From Morganella morganii H1r (GTDB lineage: Bacteria; Pseudomonadota; Gammaproteobacteria; Enterobacterales; Enterobacteriaceae), in NCBI RefSeq assembly GCF_000633515.1, contig NZ_AYMP01000031.1, positions 36,058-100,057 of the forward strand: DNA of 64,000 bases, in the 5' to 3' direction. Below, in pieces: positions 39,586 to 49,909 of the stretch. Numbering within the stretch: position 1 is the stretch's first letter; the number at the start of each line of letters is the position of its first letter. The position numbers and the translations under genes are program-made. The notes under the pieces are model-generated. The model saw only the letters and a program-made list of their open reading frames with translations, made no database searches and had not been told where the DNA came from.

Positions 39586-40134
39586 TCAGGCTTTTTTAAA
39601 CGCGGTTTTAAACTCTTTGATTTCCTGTAAATGACGGGACATATCCTTAAACTTATGAGTCTGTTCCTCATCCCAGATAACCTGATAGTACGGTGACAGG
39701 GTATCATGCGCACGCTGGTTATCCAGCGCCTCATCATTGCGGGACAACAACACCAGGCAGTTCTGCCGGTTCAGGGTGCGGAAATCCGAAATACACTTGG
39801 TCATGATATCCAGATACTCTTCCGGGCGGTCGATTTTGCCTTCCATATTTTCATACGGAAACAGGTTCGGGTTCACCATCACCTGACGAATTCCGCACAG
39901 ATACCCGACACGTTCAGCCCAGAAGCCCCCCAGCCCCACGCCCAGCACAATGGCCGGTCCTTCGCTCTGTTTTACCGCTTTATCCACTTCAGTCAGCAGA
40001 TATTTCATGTCATAACGCGGATGCAGCGTGCTGTAACTGATAAAACGGACATCGGGATCCGCAAATTTCAGCTGCATCACTTTTTCATGATTGCCCGGGC
40101 TGGTTGAATCAAATCCATGAAGATAAATAATCAT
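39586..40134 (-). CDS. ycfP: YcfP family protein (alpha/beta-hydrolase-like)
   Basis: The 182-residue protein ([19 protein letters not shown]) matches E. coli YcfP. It has an alpha/beta hydrolase-like fold pattern with LHGFDS and [10 protein letters not shown], where the usual nucleophile Ser is replaced by Leu-Gly, so hydrolase activity is doubtful. Function is unknown. Start at 40134 overlaps the nagZ stop, as in the conserved hinT-lpoB-thiK-nagZ-ycfP run. Confidence 0.92.
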   Translation of the reverse strand: MIIYLHGFDSTSPGNHEKVMQLKFADPDVRFISYSTLHPRYDMKYLLTEVDKAVKQSEGPAIVLGVGLGGFWAERVGYLCGIRQVMVNPNLFPYENMEGKIDRPEEYLDIMTKCISDFRTLNRQNCLVLLSRNDEALDNQRAHDTLSPYYQVIWDEEQTHKFKDMSRHLQEIKEFKTAFKKA

Positions 40135-41153
40135 GCTCGCTCCTGCCATTGTTCGTGTAATACGGATAGGGTTTTGTTCGCCTGCTGCCAGCGCTCACTG
40201 CGCTGCAGTTCAGCCAGATCATAACCTTTACCCCGATGATACAACTTATCAATACGTTGTGCCGTGATAACAGGCAAATTATCAAGGATAGTCACAGCAC
40301 CTTTGCGGTTATTACAGACCAGGATCATATCGCAGCCCGCGTCCAGTGATGCCTGACCACGCTCCGCATAGCCGCCCATCACCGCCGCCCCTTCCATTGA
40401 CAGGTCATCGGAGAAAATCACCCCGTCAAACCCGAGCTGCTGACGCAGTACCGATTTCAGCCAGTAAGAGGAACCGCTCGCCGGACGATCATCAATCTGT
40501 GTGTAAATCACATGTGCGGGCATCACAGCATCAAGCAGGCCACGCTGGATAAATTCGCGGAAAATCGCCATGTCTTTACCGCGGATCACCGCCGGGTCGC
40601 GCTCATCACGCGGTGTTTCTTTATGGGAATCCGCACTGACCGCACCGTGTCCCGGGAAATGTTTACCGGTACTCGGCATCCCGGCACTGCGCATACCGCG
40701 CACAAAGCGTTCCGCCATCTGCGCCGCAATGTCGCCGTCCTCATGGAACGCACGTGAGCCGATAGCCGCGCTGGCGTGTCCCAGATCCAGCACCGGCGCG
40801 AAACTGATATCAATATCCATGGCGATCATTTCCGCAGCCATCAGCCAGCCCGCCTCTTCCGCCAGCGCAGAGCCGGTCAGCAGGTCATTAAACAGGGCAA
40901 AAGACTGTGCCGCAGGCAGACGGGTAAAGCCGTCTTTAAACCGCTGAACGCGGCCGCCTTCCTGGTCAACCGCAATCACAACCCGGTTGTCGCGGGTAGC
41001 TTCACGGATCTGCCGCGTCAGTTCACGCAGCTGTGCCGTGTCATGGTAATTACGGGTAAAGAGAATCACTCCCCCGACTGAAGGGTGGCGCAGGATCTCG
41101 CGCTCTTCGCTGTCCAGCTCATACCCTTCTACATCTAACATTACAGGACCCAT
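40131..41153 (-). CDS. nagZ: beta-N-acetylhexosaminidase NagZ
   Basis: The 340-residue family GH3 enzyme removes GlcNAc from anhydro-muropeptides in the cytoplasm during cell-wall recycling; its products feed AmpR signalling in ampC-carrying relatives. The GH3 motif [18 protein letters not shown] contains the flexible catalytic Asp-His pair, and the nucleophile Asp lies in FSDDLSMEG. Length is that of E. coli NagZ. Confidence 0.96.
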   Translation of the reverse strand: MGPVMLDVEGYELDSEEREILRHPSVGGVILFTRNYHDTAQLRELTRQIREATRDNRVVIAVDQEGGRVQRFKDGFTRLPAAQSFALFNDLLTGSALAEEAGWLMAAEMIAMDIDISFAPVLDLGHASAAIGSRAFHEDGDIAAQMAERFVRGMRSAGMPSTGKHFPGHGAVSADSHKETPRDERDPAVIRGKDMAIFREFIQRGLLDAVMPAHVIYTQIDDRPASGSSYWLKSVLRQQLGFDGVIFSDDLSMEGAAVMGGYAERGQASLDAGCDMILVCNNRKGAVTILDNLPVITAQRIDKLYHRGKGYDLAELQRSERWQQANKTLSVLHEQWQERA

Positions 41154-41171
41154 AGTGACACCTCGTTATAT

Positions 41172-42047
41172 TTACCTGAGCCCGGCGGCGGCTTTCAGCA
41201 CGGCCGGGTATTGCAGAAACTGCGGGTCGCCGGTTTGTCCCCAGCGGCTCTCAAACCACATAACCATCATATAATCTGCCCGTGCCTGCCAGCGGCAGGT
41301 CTGCGCCAGTACGCGCTGCGGACAGTGATAAGCAGAATAATAACGCAGAAAAGTGTGAATTAACGTCAATGACCAGTGATTGGCACGAAAAAGTGTGGCG
41401 AGAGACAGACCGATATCCGTGTCAGCGGCATATTCCCAGTCAATCAGATGCAGCTCCCCCGCTGCCGTCACGATATTACCGGGGTGGATATCCATATGTG
41501 CAGGCGCCAGTTTCAGCGGCTGAGGCTCGGCTTCACGCATAAAGTGACGGTGGATACGCAACAGCTGCGGGGTACGGCGGCGTTTGTCGGTCAGGTGAAA
41601 ATGGCGATCTGCCTGCGCTTTGAGCGGCAGACGATACCCGGTAAGCGGCTGGTTATGCAGATTGCTGACCAGCGCCGCCAGCTGCGGGATAAAGCCCGGT
41701 TGCTGTATCTGTTCCGGCGGCAGTGTTTCCCCCTCCACCCGGTACAAAAGCAGCCAGCCATGGCTGAACCCGGCCACGCGCGGGGCAAGGCCGCTGTCAC
41801 GCAGACGGTGCAGGATCCGCGCCTCTTTCTGACGGCTGACACCGATATCCGCACTGTGCACGGTCTGTGCTCTGCCAATCAGAGACACACCTTTTTGTTC
41901 AATACTGACACTTTCCCGCGTCAGCCCGTGCAGCGGACGGATTGTCCAGCCGCCGGCAGGCAGTGCGGGAAAGTGTTCAGCGAGGCATAACAGTAACGCG
42001 CGGTTACTGCTCAAGCACCGCGCCCTTACCGGACCAGATGATTTCAC
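41172..42047 (-). CDS. thiK: thiamine kinase ThiK
   Basis: The 291-residue protein has the aminoglycoside phosphotransferase/choline kinase fold: LAPAHMDIHPGNIV (catalytic loop with Asp and Asn) and LIDWEYAADTDIGL (metal-binding Asp). Its place between lpoB and nagZ identifies it as ThiK, which phosphorylates thiamine for salvage. It is more diverged from E. coli than its neighbours. The start at 42047 overlaps the end of lpoB by 44 bases; a later start is possible. Confidence 0.85.
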   Translation of the reverse strand: MKSSGPVRARCLSSNRALLLCLAEHFPALPAGGWTIRPLHGLTRESVSIEQKGVSLIGRAQTVHSADIGVSRQKEARILHRLRDSGLAPRVAGFSHGWLLLYRVEGETLPPEQIQQPGFIPQLAALVSNLHNQPLTGYRLPLKAQADRHFHLTDKRRRTPQLLRIHRHFMREAEPQPLKLAPAHMDIHPGNIVTAAGELHLIDWEYAADTDIGLSLATLFRANHWSLTLIHTFLRYYSAYHCPQRVLAQTCRWQARADYMMVMWFESRWGQTGDPQFLQYPAVLKAAAGLR

Positions 42048-42585
42048 CGCTGCTGACAGACATCAGCTGCATCTCCATCTGACGGGCCTCACGGGTACCG
42101 GTCACCACACTGTACAGCACATAGTCGGCATTCAGATAACGCGCCAGACCAATCGCTTTACTGCGCAGGGTCAGTGTGTCGTTGTCGCCCATGCCCAGCA
42201 CCGACATAGCACTGCTGACCGTACCGGCCGGGATCACATTCAGTACCCCGGTTTTTCCGATGGTATTCATCAGCGCGCCGGTCGCAACGCTGGTTTGCAG
42301 ACTGCTGTTGGTTTTATTACCGACTTTATTCACCAGCAGCGTGCTGCCCTGATTCACACCATCGCTGTGAACCATCTGATTAACCAGTGGTGTAATACTC
42401 TGTTCCCACTCGATTTTTTTCATTTTCGGCGGAACCGGCACCGTATCCGGCGGCAGCGGCGGCGGTGTGGTATCCGTCGGCGGAGTTACGGAGCCCACCG
42501 GTACCGGTGGTGTTACCGGTGCCGTTGAAGGACACCCGGCCAGCAGCCAGACTGACGCTATCACACATAAAAGACGTTTCATCAC
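42004..42585 (-). CDS. lpoB: penicillin-binding protein activator LpoB
   Basis: The 193-residue outer-membrane lipoprotein has a signal peptide with lipobox LLAGC (lipidated Cys18), a proline-rich disordered linker (about 20-55) that spans the periplasm, and the LpoB globular domain. It activates PBP1B. The short linker resembles E. coli LpoB. It follows hinT in order. Confidence 0.92.
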   Translation of the reverse strand: MMKRLLCVIASVWLLAGCPSTAPVTPPVPVGSVTPPTDTTPPPLPPDTVPVPPKMKKIEWEQSITPLVNQMVHSDGVNQGSTLLVNKVGNKTNSSLQTSVATGALMNTIGKTGVLNVIPAGTVSSAMSVLGMGDNDTLTLRSKAIGLARYLNADYVLYSVVTGTREARQMEMQLMSVSSGEIIWSGKGAVLEQ

Positions 42586-42603
42586 TGTTCTCCTGTCCGC
42601 CGG

Positions 42604-42954
42604 TTATTTCGCCAGCATCGGCCCCAGATGATGGCCGCCGACCAGATGCATATGAATATGGAACACTTCCTGTCCGCCGTGACTGTTACAGTTTATGATC
42701 AGGCGGTAACCGTCATCCGCAATACCTTCCTGCTGTGCGATTTTAGCCGCAACCGTGATCATATGACCCAGAACCTGTTCATCTTCCGGTGTGACATCAT
42801 TCACGGTAGGAATAAGGTGATTGGGAATAATCAGAATATGTGTCGGCGCCTGCGGGGAAATATCCCGGAACGCCGTCACGCTGTCATCCTGATAGACGAT
42901 ATCAGACGGAATTTCACGACGAATAATTTTACTGAAAATAGTTTCTTCGGCCAT
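42604..42954 (-). CDS. hinT: purine nucleoside phosphoramidase HinT
   Basis: The 116-residue HIT protein hydrolyses adenosine phosphoramidates. It carries the histidine triad HIHMHLVGG near the C-terminus and [19 protein letters not shown] at the N-terminus, as in E. coli HinT. It lies in the conserved cluster just before lpoB; ycfL, which follows hinT in E. coli, is absent here. Confidence 0.95.
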   Translation of the reverse strand: MAEETIFSKIIRREIPSDIVYQDDSVTAFRDISPQAPTHILIIPNHLIPTVNDVTPEDEQVLGHMITVAAKIAQQEGIADDGYRLIINCNSHGGQEVFHIHMHLVGGHHLGPMLAK

Positions 42955-42997
42955 AACCTGCTCCTGTAATTAATCAGCCTGACAGATGTGTACGGAT

Positions 42998-43777
42998 TTA
43001 CCGGACAGACACCTGAAACAGACGGCAGAAATTGTCAGTGGTGATCTCAGCAAGCGCCTCAACGCTCACCCCTTTTAATACTGCCATATACTCCGCCACA
43101 TCACGCACATACGCGGGCTGGTTCTCTTTACCGCGGAACGGTACCGGGGCCAGATACGGCGAGTCGGTTTCCACCAGAATGCGATCCAGCGGTACGATAC
43201 GGGCGGCTTCGCGGATCTGCTCTGCATTGCGGAAAGTCACAATGCCGGAAAAGGAGATATAAAAACCTTCATCCAGCAGCGCTGAGGCCGTCTCTTTGTC
43301 TTCGGTAAAGCAGTGTAACACGCCGCCGCACTCCCCGGCCTGCTCTTCACGGATAATCGCCAGGGTATCTTCACGGGCATCGCGGGTGTGGACAATCACC
43401 GGTTTATTCAGCTCACGTCCGATACGGATATGCCCGCGGAAAACATCACGCTGAAGCGCGGCATTTTCTTTCTGGTAGTAGTAATCCAGCCCGGTTTCGC
43501 CGAGTGCCACCACCCGTTTATCTGCTGCCATTTCGCGCAGCTGAGTGAAATCATACGGTTCATCCAGATTCAGCGGATGAATACCGCAGGAAAAGGCCAC
43601 ATCCGGGCGCTCACCAATCAGCTCACGCATTTTTGTGTAACCCGGCAGGGTGGTCGCCACCGCCAGCGCGTATTTCACATCACGCTGCGCGGCCTTTTGC
43701 ATAACATCGTCCACACTTTCATGCTTGTTTTCATAATCCAGGCAATCGAGGTGGCAGTGAGAATCGACTAAAAACAT
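42998..43777 (-). CDS. ycfH: TatD-family metal-dependent hydrolase YcfH
   Basis: The 259-residue TIM-barrel protein has the metal-binding DSHCHLD at the N-terminus, GETGLDYYY, VIVHTRDA, LHCFTED and VETDSPYL motifs of the TatD family. Members act as metal-dependent DNases or D-aminoacyl-tRNA hydrolases; the exact role of YcfH is not settled. It follows holB by ten bases. Confidence 0.93.
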   Translation of the reverse strand: MFLVDSHCHLDCLDYENKHESVDDVMQKAAQRDVKYALAVATTLPGYTKMRELIGERPDVAFSCGIHPLNLDEPYDFTQLREMAADKRVVALGETGLDYYYQKENAALQRDVFRGHIRIGRELNKPVIVHTRDAREDTLAIIREEQAGECGGVLHCFTEDKETASALLDEGFYISFSGIVTFRNAEQIREAARIVPLDRILVETDSPYLAPVPFRGKENQPAYVRDVAEYMAVLKGVSVEALAEITTDNFCRLFQVSVR

Positions 43778-43787
43778 AATTAACTCA

Positions 43788-44786
43788 TTATTTTAAATTA
43801 GGTGATGCAGAAAACAGGGTTTCCTGGTGTAACAATTGTTCTGTCAGCAGCAGTTCCTGATTCACACCGGTGATGGTCATCAGCCGGTGGCGGCAGGTCA
43901 GCCAGCTTTCCGCTGTATTCAGTAAGTGTGCGCTGCTGTAATGCGTTGCCAGTTGTGCAACAAGAGCAGACTGATCCTGATTCAGACAGGCAGGTGCCAT
44001 ATTCTGCTGATATTTTACCGCATCCATAAACAGAGTCGTCAGCCAGCTGATGCGTTTTTCCGCATCCTGATGATTCAGTTCAGATAACAGCGATAAAAAG
44101 TCTCCGCTGCGTACGGACGCTGCCAGTTGCGTAAACAGGTTCAGGCGATTCTGCCAGTCAGCGGTGGTCAGCAGTGACAATGCCGCCGCCGGGGCATTGT
44201 GACAAAGATTCAGCGCAGTCTGCCGCGACACCGCATCAGACTGCGGATGCTCGCGCTGTAACCACTGTACACCGGTATCCGCTGACGGCGGAGCCAGATG
44301 ATAAGCAAAACAACGGCTGCGCAGTGTCGGCAGCAACTGTTCCGCCCCCCGGCTTTGTAACACAAACCAGGTATTCTCTGTCGGCTCTTCCAGGGTTTTC
44401 AGCAAGGCGTTGGCAGCCGCTTCGGTCAGCAGTTCCGCCTGCGGAATATGCACCAGTTTGGCCCCCCCTTGCTGGGCGTGCTCGTACAACTTTTCTGTCA
44501 CGGCCCGCACCGCATCAATCCCGATGGCGGATTTGCCTTTTTCCGGCTGCAACAGATAAAAATCCGGATGGGTGCCTGCCAGCATCAGCTTACAGCTGTG
44601 GCACTCCCCGCAGCTTTTGATGCCCTGCGGCTGCTGACACATCCGCAGCCGCGTCAGGGCATAAGCCAGCTCGTCGGTGCCGGTACCGGATATGCCGTAC
44701 AGCAGCAGAGCATGGTGTCCCTGACCGGACAACCATGCGGTTGCCAGCTGACGGTAAACAGGATTAAGCCACGGATACCAGTTCAT
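43788..44786 (-). CDS. holB: DNA polymerase III delta-prime subunit
   Basis: The 332-residue clamp-loader subunit has an AAA+ fold with a degenerate P-loop (YGISGTGTDELA), as expected for the non-hydrolysing delta-prime, a zinc-binding cluster (CQQPQGIKSCGECHSCKLM) and a SRC-like motif (TLRSRCF). It helps load the beta clamp. The start shares one base with the tmk stop. Confidence 0.94.
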   Translation of the reverse strand: MNWYPWLNPVYRQLATAWLSGQGHHALLLYGISGTGTDELAYALTRLRMCQQPQGIKSCGECHSCKLMLAGTHPDFYLLQPEKGKSAIGIDAVRAVTEKLYEHAQQGGAKLVHIPQAELLTEAAANALLKTLEEPTENTWFVLQSRGAEQLLPTLRSRCFAYHLAPPSADTGVQWLQREHPQSDAVSRQTALNLCHNAPAAALSLLTTADWQNRLNLFTQLAASVRSGDFLSLLSELNHQDAEKRISWLTTLFMDAVKYQQNMAPACLNQDQSALVAQLATHYSSAHLLNTAESWLTCRHRLMTITGVNQELLLTEQLLHQETLFSASPNLK

Positions 44787-45424
44787 TACGCCTCTTTCTG
44801 CTGTGCCAGCCAGTTCAGTATGGCAGAGCGGATTGATTGATGAACATTATCCATTGATTGCGAAGCATCAATGGTCACAATGCGCGGATCGGACTCTGCC
44901 AGCTCCAGATAACGGGATCGGGTGCGGCGGAAGAAATCCAGTGATTCCTGTTCGATTCTGTCCAGTTCGCCCCGGCTGCGGGCACGCGCCAGGCCGGTTT
45001 CCGGCGGCAGGTCGAGATACAGGGTAAAATCAGGATAAAAATCCCCCAGTACGGTATCACGCAGTGACTCCATCAGTTGGCGATCGATACCGCGTCCGCC
45101 GCCCTGATAGGCCTGCGAGGAGAGATCATGGCGATCGCCGATCACCCATTGTCCGCGCGCCAGTGCCGGTTTGATAACATTATCGACCAGCTGAATACGG
45201 GCAGCGTATAACATCAGTACTTCCGCTTTATCGGTAACCGTTTCGCCGTCGATCCCGTCCTTAATCAGGGTACGCAGTCTTTCTGCCAGCGGCGTGCCGC
45301 CCGGTTCGCGGGTATAGATCAGATCTGTGATGCCGTTTTCGCGCAGTGTATCAACAATCACCTGACGTGCCGTGGTTTTCCCGGCACCTTCAAGTCCTTC
45401 AATTACAATAAATTTGCCTGTCAT
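44786..45424 (-). CDS. tmk: thymidylate kinase
   Basis: The 212-residue enzyme phosphorylates dTMP to dTDP. It has the P-loop GLEGAGKTT, the DR(H/Y) motif [17 protein letters not shown] and a LID region typical of the type II enzyme of enterobacteria. It overlaps mltG by four bases and holB by one, so the operon is tightly coupled. Confidence 0.96.
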   Translation of the reverse strand: MTGKFIVIEGLEGAGKTTARQVIVDTLRENGITDLIYTREPGGTPLAERLRTLIKDGIDGETVTDKAEVLMLYAARIQLVDNVIKPALARGQWVIGDRHDLSSQAYQGGGRGIDRQLMESLRDTVLGDFYPDFTLYLDLPPETGLARARSRGELDRIEQESLDFFRRTRSRYLELAESDPRIVTIDASQSMDNVHQSIRSAILNWLAQQKEA

Positions 45425-46443
45425 TGTTTTTTTAATCCGTTACGGTAATCCGCAACCGCCCGGTTGTGATCCCGTAAATTCGTGGTAAATACATGTCCGC
45501 CTTTGCCGTCTACGACAAAGTAAAGGTATCCGGTGGTGTCCGGTCTGGCTGCCGCTTCCAGCGAGGCACTGCCCGGCATGGCGATAGGGGTCGGCGGCAT
45601 GCCGTCAATCTGATAGGTATTATACGGTGTTGCCCGCGTCAGGTCGCTGCGGTAAATCGTGCCCTGATAACGCTCACCCATGCCGTAAATCACGGTCGGG
45701 TCGGTTTGCAGGCGCATTTTCAGTTTCAGCCTGTTCATAAAGACCGAGGCCACTTTTTTGCGTTCGCCGTCCACGCCGGTCTCTTTTTCAATCAGCGAGG
45801 CCATGATCAGCATTTCATACGGGTCGGCATAAGGTAAGTCGGTATTACGGGTTTTCCATGCCGCCGCGAGTTTGGTTTCCATCTGCTGATGCGCCCGTTT
45901 CAGGATTTGAGTATCTTCCATTCCGGCGGTATAAAGGTAAGTATCCGGATAAAAACGCCCTTCCAGATGACTCCCTGCAGGCAGGCCGAGCATTTCCGTC
46001 AGTTTATCCGCCGGTAAATCCGCGAGGGTCTGTTTCATGTAAGGCGCTTCTGACAGAATCTTCTGCCAGTCCGCTAATTTACTGCCTTCCACAAAACGGA
46101 TACTGAATTGCGCCTCTTTACCGCTGACAAACAGTTGCAGCATGCTTTTGACCGTCATATCCGGCGTCAGGCGGTAAGTACCGGCCTTGATTTTTGCCAG
46201 TTCCGGCTCCAGTTGCAGCAGCCAGTCATAATTGTGTGATTCCGGGATAATCCCGCTTTCCGCCAGTTTTTTCTCCAGCGCCACACGACCGGTCCCCGGC
46301 GGAATGGTGAAAATGGTCTCTTCAGTGACAGAAATTTTTTGCCCGGAAAATGCGTTCACCTGATGATAAAGCCAGTACGCCACGCCGCCCGCAACCGCAA
46401 GCAGCACCAAAAATGTCACAAGGAAAATCCGTGTTTTTTTCAT
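45421..46443 (-). CDS. mltG: endolytic murein transglycosylase MltG
   Basis: The 340-residue inner-membrane protein (YceG/DUF175) has an N-terminal membrane helix (about 5-27), a LysM-like periplasmic domain and the catalytic Glu in [26 protein letters not shown]. It cuts nascent glycan strands and acts as a terminase of glycan elongation. It sits between pabC and tmk, as in E. coli. Confidence 0.95.
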   Translation of the reverse strand: MKKTRIFLVTFLVLLAVAGGVAYWLYHQVNAFSGQKISVTEETIFTIPPGTGRVALEKKLAESGIIPESHNYDWLLQLEPELAKIKAGTYRLTPDMTVKSMLQLFVSGKEAQFSIRFVEGSKLADWQKILSEAPYMKQTLADLPADKLTEMLGLPAGSHLEGRFYPDTYLYTAGMEDTQILKRAHQQMETKLAAAWKTRNTDLPYADPYEMLIMASLIEKETGVDGERKKVASVFMNRLKLKMRLQTDPTVIYGMGERYQGTIYRSDLTRATPYNTYQIDGMPPTPIAMPGSASLEAAARPDTTGYLYFVVDGKGGHVFTTNLRDHNRAVADYRNGLKKQ

Positions 46444-46463
46444 CAGTCATTAACTCTGTTCAA

Positions 46464-47309
46464 TCAGGGTATTGCTGCCGGACAATGCGGCAAAAGCCAG
46501 GTAAAGAGTGAGCGGGAGGTATAATGCCAGTGATGACGGTCATCCGCACGGATCTCATTGACCGGCATCACCGGCATCAGCGCGTTGCACATAATCACTT
46601 CATCCGCTTTTGCCAGCACCTGCGGAAAACGTTCGGTTTCATAACAGCGGTAACGGCTGCCTTTCAGCACATCCATGATGTGCGCGCGCATCACACCGGC
46701 CACGCCGCATTTGCTCAGTGACGGGGTAAATACGTCATCACCGCAGCGCCAGAACAAATTGGCACTGCATCCTTCGGTCAGAAGGCCGTCAGTATCACAG
46801 ACAATGGCTTCATCGGCCTGCTGTTCTGCCGTATAACGGCGGATCAGCACCTGCTCCAGCCGGTTCAGGTGTTTGATACCCGCCAGATACGGATTGACGG
46901 ACAACGGTACCGGGCTTTTCACCACCGATAACCCGCGATCCTGCAATGCCGGATAGCTTTCCGGATATGCGGAGCGGATCAGGATCACTACCGGCGGTAC
47001 ATCCGCACGCAGGTAACCGCGCCCCTGCTCACCGGCAGAAATAATCACTTTCAGTACAGCATCGGTGCTGCCGTCTGCGGCCTGCATTATCCACTGAATC
47101 AGCAGTGCATCATCCGGCGGCGTCAGCCCCAGCCCGGCACAACCGCTGCGGATCCGGTGCAGGTGGCGTGACAGCAGAGATGGTTTGCTGTTGACAATGC
47201 GCATCGTGGTAAAACAACCGTCACCAAACTGCACACTGCGATCAGAAATCGCAATGGTGTGCTGCGCTACACCATTGACCCAGTAATGCGTCTGTTGTGT
47301 CATAGCCAA
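46464..47309 (-). CDS. pabC: aminodeoxychorismate lyase PabC
   Basis: The fold-type IV PLP enzyme releases pyruvate from aminodeoxychorismate to give p-aminobenzoate for folate synthesis. The 281-residue ORF has the PLP lysine in GIKHLNRLEQVL, and the motif DGLLTEGCSANLF. Start may be the second methionine (MTQQTHYWVNG). It follows fabF after a terminator. Confidence 0.93.
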   Translation of the reverse strand: MAMTQQTHYWVNGVAQHTIAISDRSVQFGDGCFTTMRIVNSKPSLLSRHLHRIRSGCAGLGLTPPDDALLIQWIMQAADGSTDAVLKVIISAGEQGRGYLRADVPPVVILIRSAYPESYPALQDRGLSVVKSPVPLSVNPYLAGIKHLNRLEQVLIRRYTAEQQADEAIVCDTDGLLTEGCSANLFWRCGDDVFTPSLSKCGVAGVMRAHIMDVLKGSRYRCYETERFPQVLAKADEVIMCNALMPVMPVNEIRADDRHHWHYTSRSLFTWLLPHCPAAIP

Positions 47310-47420
47310 CTCATTGTTTTAACGGTTGTTATTTAACCGTCATTCAGTATGCGGACAGACCTGTATAATAGTACAGCTGTGATTTTTGTGCAAAAGCACG
47401 ATAACACCGGGCATCAGATA

Positions 47421-47446
47421 AAAAAAAAGCGCCGTCAGGCGCTTTT
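47421..47446 (-). terminator. fabF terminator
   Basis: On the reverse strand the stem AAAAGCGCC / GGCGCTTTT with a four-base loop is followed by a run of T residues. Confidence 0.88.
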
Positions 47447-47461
47447 CTCCGGAAAACAAAC

Positions 47462-48706
47462 TCAGATCTTACGGAAAATCAGGGAACCGTTGGTGCCGCC
47501 GAAGCCGAAAGAGTTACAGAGTGCGTATTCCATACCTTCCACTTTGCGGGCTTTGCCCGGTACAAAGTCGAGTTTGCAGACCGCTTCATCCTGATTATCC
47601 AGGTTGATGGTCGGCGGTATAATCTGATCACGCAGTGCCAGAATGGTAAAAATGGACTCCACTGCACCGGCGGCACCCAGCAGGTGACCGGTCATGGATT
47701 TGGTGGAACTGACCAGAACGTTTGTTCCTTCACCAAATACCGTTTCAACGGCTTTTGCTTCCGCCACATCACCTGCAGAGGTGGATGTACCGTGAGCATT
47801 GATATAACCGATGCTGTCAGCAGGAATGCCTGCATCCTGAATCGCGTTTGCCATGGCCAGTGCGGCACCGTCACCGTTTTCCGGTGGTGATGTCATGTGA
47901 TAAGCATCGCTGCTCATCCCGAAACCGACCAGCTCCGCGTAGATTTTTGCACCGCGGTTTTTCGCGTGTTCGTACTCTTCCAGCACCAGCATACCGGCGC
48001 CGTCACCCAGCACAAACCCGTCACGATCTTTATCCCACGGACGGCTTGCGCCCTGAGGATTGTCATTATTGGTGGATAAGGCACGCGCAGCACCGAACCC
48101 GGCAACACCTAATGGTGTGCTGGCTTTTTCAGTACCACCGGCAACCATCACATCCGCATCACCGTAAGCGATGATCCGGGCAGCATGACCAATATTATGC
48201 ACGCCGGATGTACAGGCAGTGGCAATAGAAATGCTTGGTCCGCGCAGGCCGTACATAATACTCAGGTGTCCGGCAACCATATTGATGATAGTTGAGGGAA
48301 CAAAGAACGGACTCACTTTACGCGGGCCGCCGGCAGCCAGAGAGCTGCAGTTTTCTTCAATCAGTCCGAGACCACCAATACCAGAACCAATCGCAGCTCC
48401 GATGCGGGTTGCATTGGCTTCTGTTACTTCAATTCCGGAATCCGCAATTGCCTGGATACCGGCTGCAATACCGTATTGAATGAAGAGATCCATCTTCCGG
48501 GCATCTTTGCGCGAAATATTAAAATCTTCGTGATTGAAATCTTTTACCATACCTGCGAATTTGGTCGCATGGTTAGAGGTGTCAAAATGCTCAATCAGGC
48601 TGATACCACTCTGCCCGGCACACACAGCTTTCCAGGATGAATCGACTGTATTACCGACAGGAGATAACATGCCAAGTCCGGTCACGACTACACGACGCTC
48701 AGACAC
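47462..48706 (-). CDS. fabF: beta-ketoacyl-ACP synthase II
   Basis: This condensing enzyme elongates fatty acids and controls thermal adjustment of membrane lipids. I use the GTG at 48706 ([12 protein letters not shown]), which follows GGAGG, giving 414 residues. The catalytic triad is Cys of TACTSG (about residue 165), His of NAHGTST and His of [10 protein letters not shown]. It closes the fab operon. Confidence 0.96.
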   Translation of the reverse strand: MSERRVVVTGLGMLSPVGNTVDSSWKAVCAGQSGISLIEHFDTSNHATKFAGMVKDFNHEDFNISRKDARKMDLFIQYGIAAGIQAIADSGIEVTEANATRIGAAIGSGIGGLGLIEENCSSLAAGGPRKVSPFFVPSTIINMVAGHLSIMYGLRGPSISIATACTSGVHNIGHAARIIAYGDADVMVAGGTEKASTPLGVAGFGAARALSTNNDNPQGASRPWDKDRDGFVLGDGAGMLVLEEYEHAKNRGAKIYAELVGFGMSSDAYHMTSPPENGDGAALAMANAIQDAGIPADSIGYINAHGTSTSAGDVAEAKAVETVFGEGTNVLVSSTKSMTGHLLGAAGAVESIFTILALRDQIIPPTINLDNQDEAVCKLDFVPGKARKVEGMEYALCNSFGFGGTNGSLIFRKI

Positions 48707-48721
48707 GCTTATCCTCCGGGG

Positions 48722-48760
48722 GGGGAAAATAAAAGAAACAAGGCGGTCGGATGACCGCCT
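48722..48760 (-). terminator. hairpin between acpP and fabF
   Basis: The stem AGGCGGTC / GACCGCCT with a four-base loop is followed, in the reverse direction, by a T-rich run. It is 16 bases after acpP and may attenuate transcription so that acpP is made in excess over fabF, or stabilise the acpP message. Confidence 0.65.
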
Positions 48761-48775
48761 GGACATGAGGGATGC

Positions 48776-49012
48776 TTACTTGCCTGCGTTCTCAACGTAG
48801 TCAATAGCAGCCTGTACAGTTGTGATTTTTTCTGCTTCTTCGTCTGGGATTTCGATGTCGAACTCTTCTTCCAGAGCCATCACCAGCTCAACTGTGTCAA
48901 GAGAATCAGCGCCTAAGTCATCAACGAATGAAGCTTCGTTTTTTACTTCTTCCTCTTTAACACCCAGTTGTTCAACGATGATTTTCTTAACACGTTCTTC
49001 GATAGCGCTCAT
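48776..49012 (-). CDS. acpP: acyl carrier protein
   Basis: The 78-residue, very acidic protein carries the phosphopantetheine attachment serine in [12 protein letters not shown] (Ser37 counting Met). It matches E. coli ACP almost residue for residue and carries acyl chains for fatty acid, lipid A and phospholipid synthesis. Confidence 0.98.
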   Translation of the reverse strand: MSAIEERVKKIIVEQLGVKEEEVKNEASFVDDLGADSLDTVELVMALEEEFDIEIPDEEAEKITTVQAAIDYVENAGK

Positions 49013-49167
49013 ACTATTAAATTTCCTATCAAAACTCGCTATATGCGATGGTTTTCGTAGTTTATAAAATACAGGAAAAGATGCAACCCAATCCCGGCTG
49101 GTCTAACCATATAAATACTCACTTTTGCGTGTGTTTACACAAAAACGGCAAATGGTCAGCTCAAACA

Positions 49168-49902
49168 TTAAATCATGTACATGCCACCATTGACATGCAA
49201 TGTCTCGCCTGTGATGTAAGCCGCTTCATCAGAAGCTAAGAAGGCTACAGCACTGGCAATCTCTTCAGCATCACCCAAACGGTTAGCAGGAACCTGAGAT
49301 AAAATGCCTGCACGCTGGTCGTCTGTCAATGCGCGAGTCATATCGGTTTCGATAAAACCCGGGGCAACGACGTTGACGGTGATACCGCGCGACGCGACTT
49401 CACGGGCGAGTGATTTACTGAAACCAATCAGCCCCGCTTTCGCCGCCGCATAGTTAGCCTGTCCGGCATTCCCCATCGTTCCGACCACAGAACCGATGGT
49501 GATGATGCGCCCGCAACGCTTTTTCATCATGGCGCGCATAACCGCTTTGGACAGACGGAATACAGATGAAAGATTCGTGTCGAGGATATCCTGCCACTCA
49601 TCGTCTTTCATACGCATCAGTAAGTTGTCACGTGTGATACCTGCATTATTAACCAAAATATCAATTTCGCCAAACTCAGCGCGAATATTTTCTAATACAT
49701 GGTCAATGGATGCGCTGTCGGTCACGTTCAGCGCAAGGCCTTTACCCTTTGCGCCCAAGTATTCACTGATAGCTGCCGCACCGCTTTCGCTGGTTGCAGT
49801 ACCAATGACAGTTGCACCGCGTGCTGCTAATTTTTCAGCAATTGCACGGCCGATTCCGCGGCTCGCACCGGTGACAAGGGCAATTTTGCCTTCAAAGCTC
49901 AT
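49168..49902 (-). CDS. fabG: 3-oxoacyl-ACP reductase
   Basis: The 244-residue short-chain dehydrogenase uses NADPH to reduce 3-oxoacyl-ACP. It shows GASRGIG (cofactor), NNAGIT, the catalytic Ser in IGSVVG and the Tyr-x3-Lys in NYAAAK. Start is the ATG at 49902 (MSFEGKIALVTG), seven bases after fabD. Confidence 0.97.
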   Translation of the reverse strand: MSFEGKIALVTGASRGIGRAIAEKLAARGATVIGTATSESGAAAISEYLGAKGKGLALNVTDSASIDHVLENIRAEFGEIDILVNNAGITRDNLLMRMKDDEWQDILDTNLSSVFRLSKAVMRAMMKKRCGRIITIGSVVGTMGNAGQANYAAAKAGLIGFSKSLAREVASRGITVNVVAPGFIETDMTRALTDDQRAGILSQVPANRLGDAEEIASAVAFLASDEAAYITGETLHVNGGMYMI

Positions 49903-49909
49903 CTCAACC

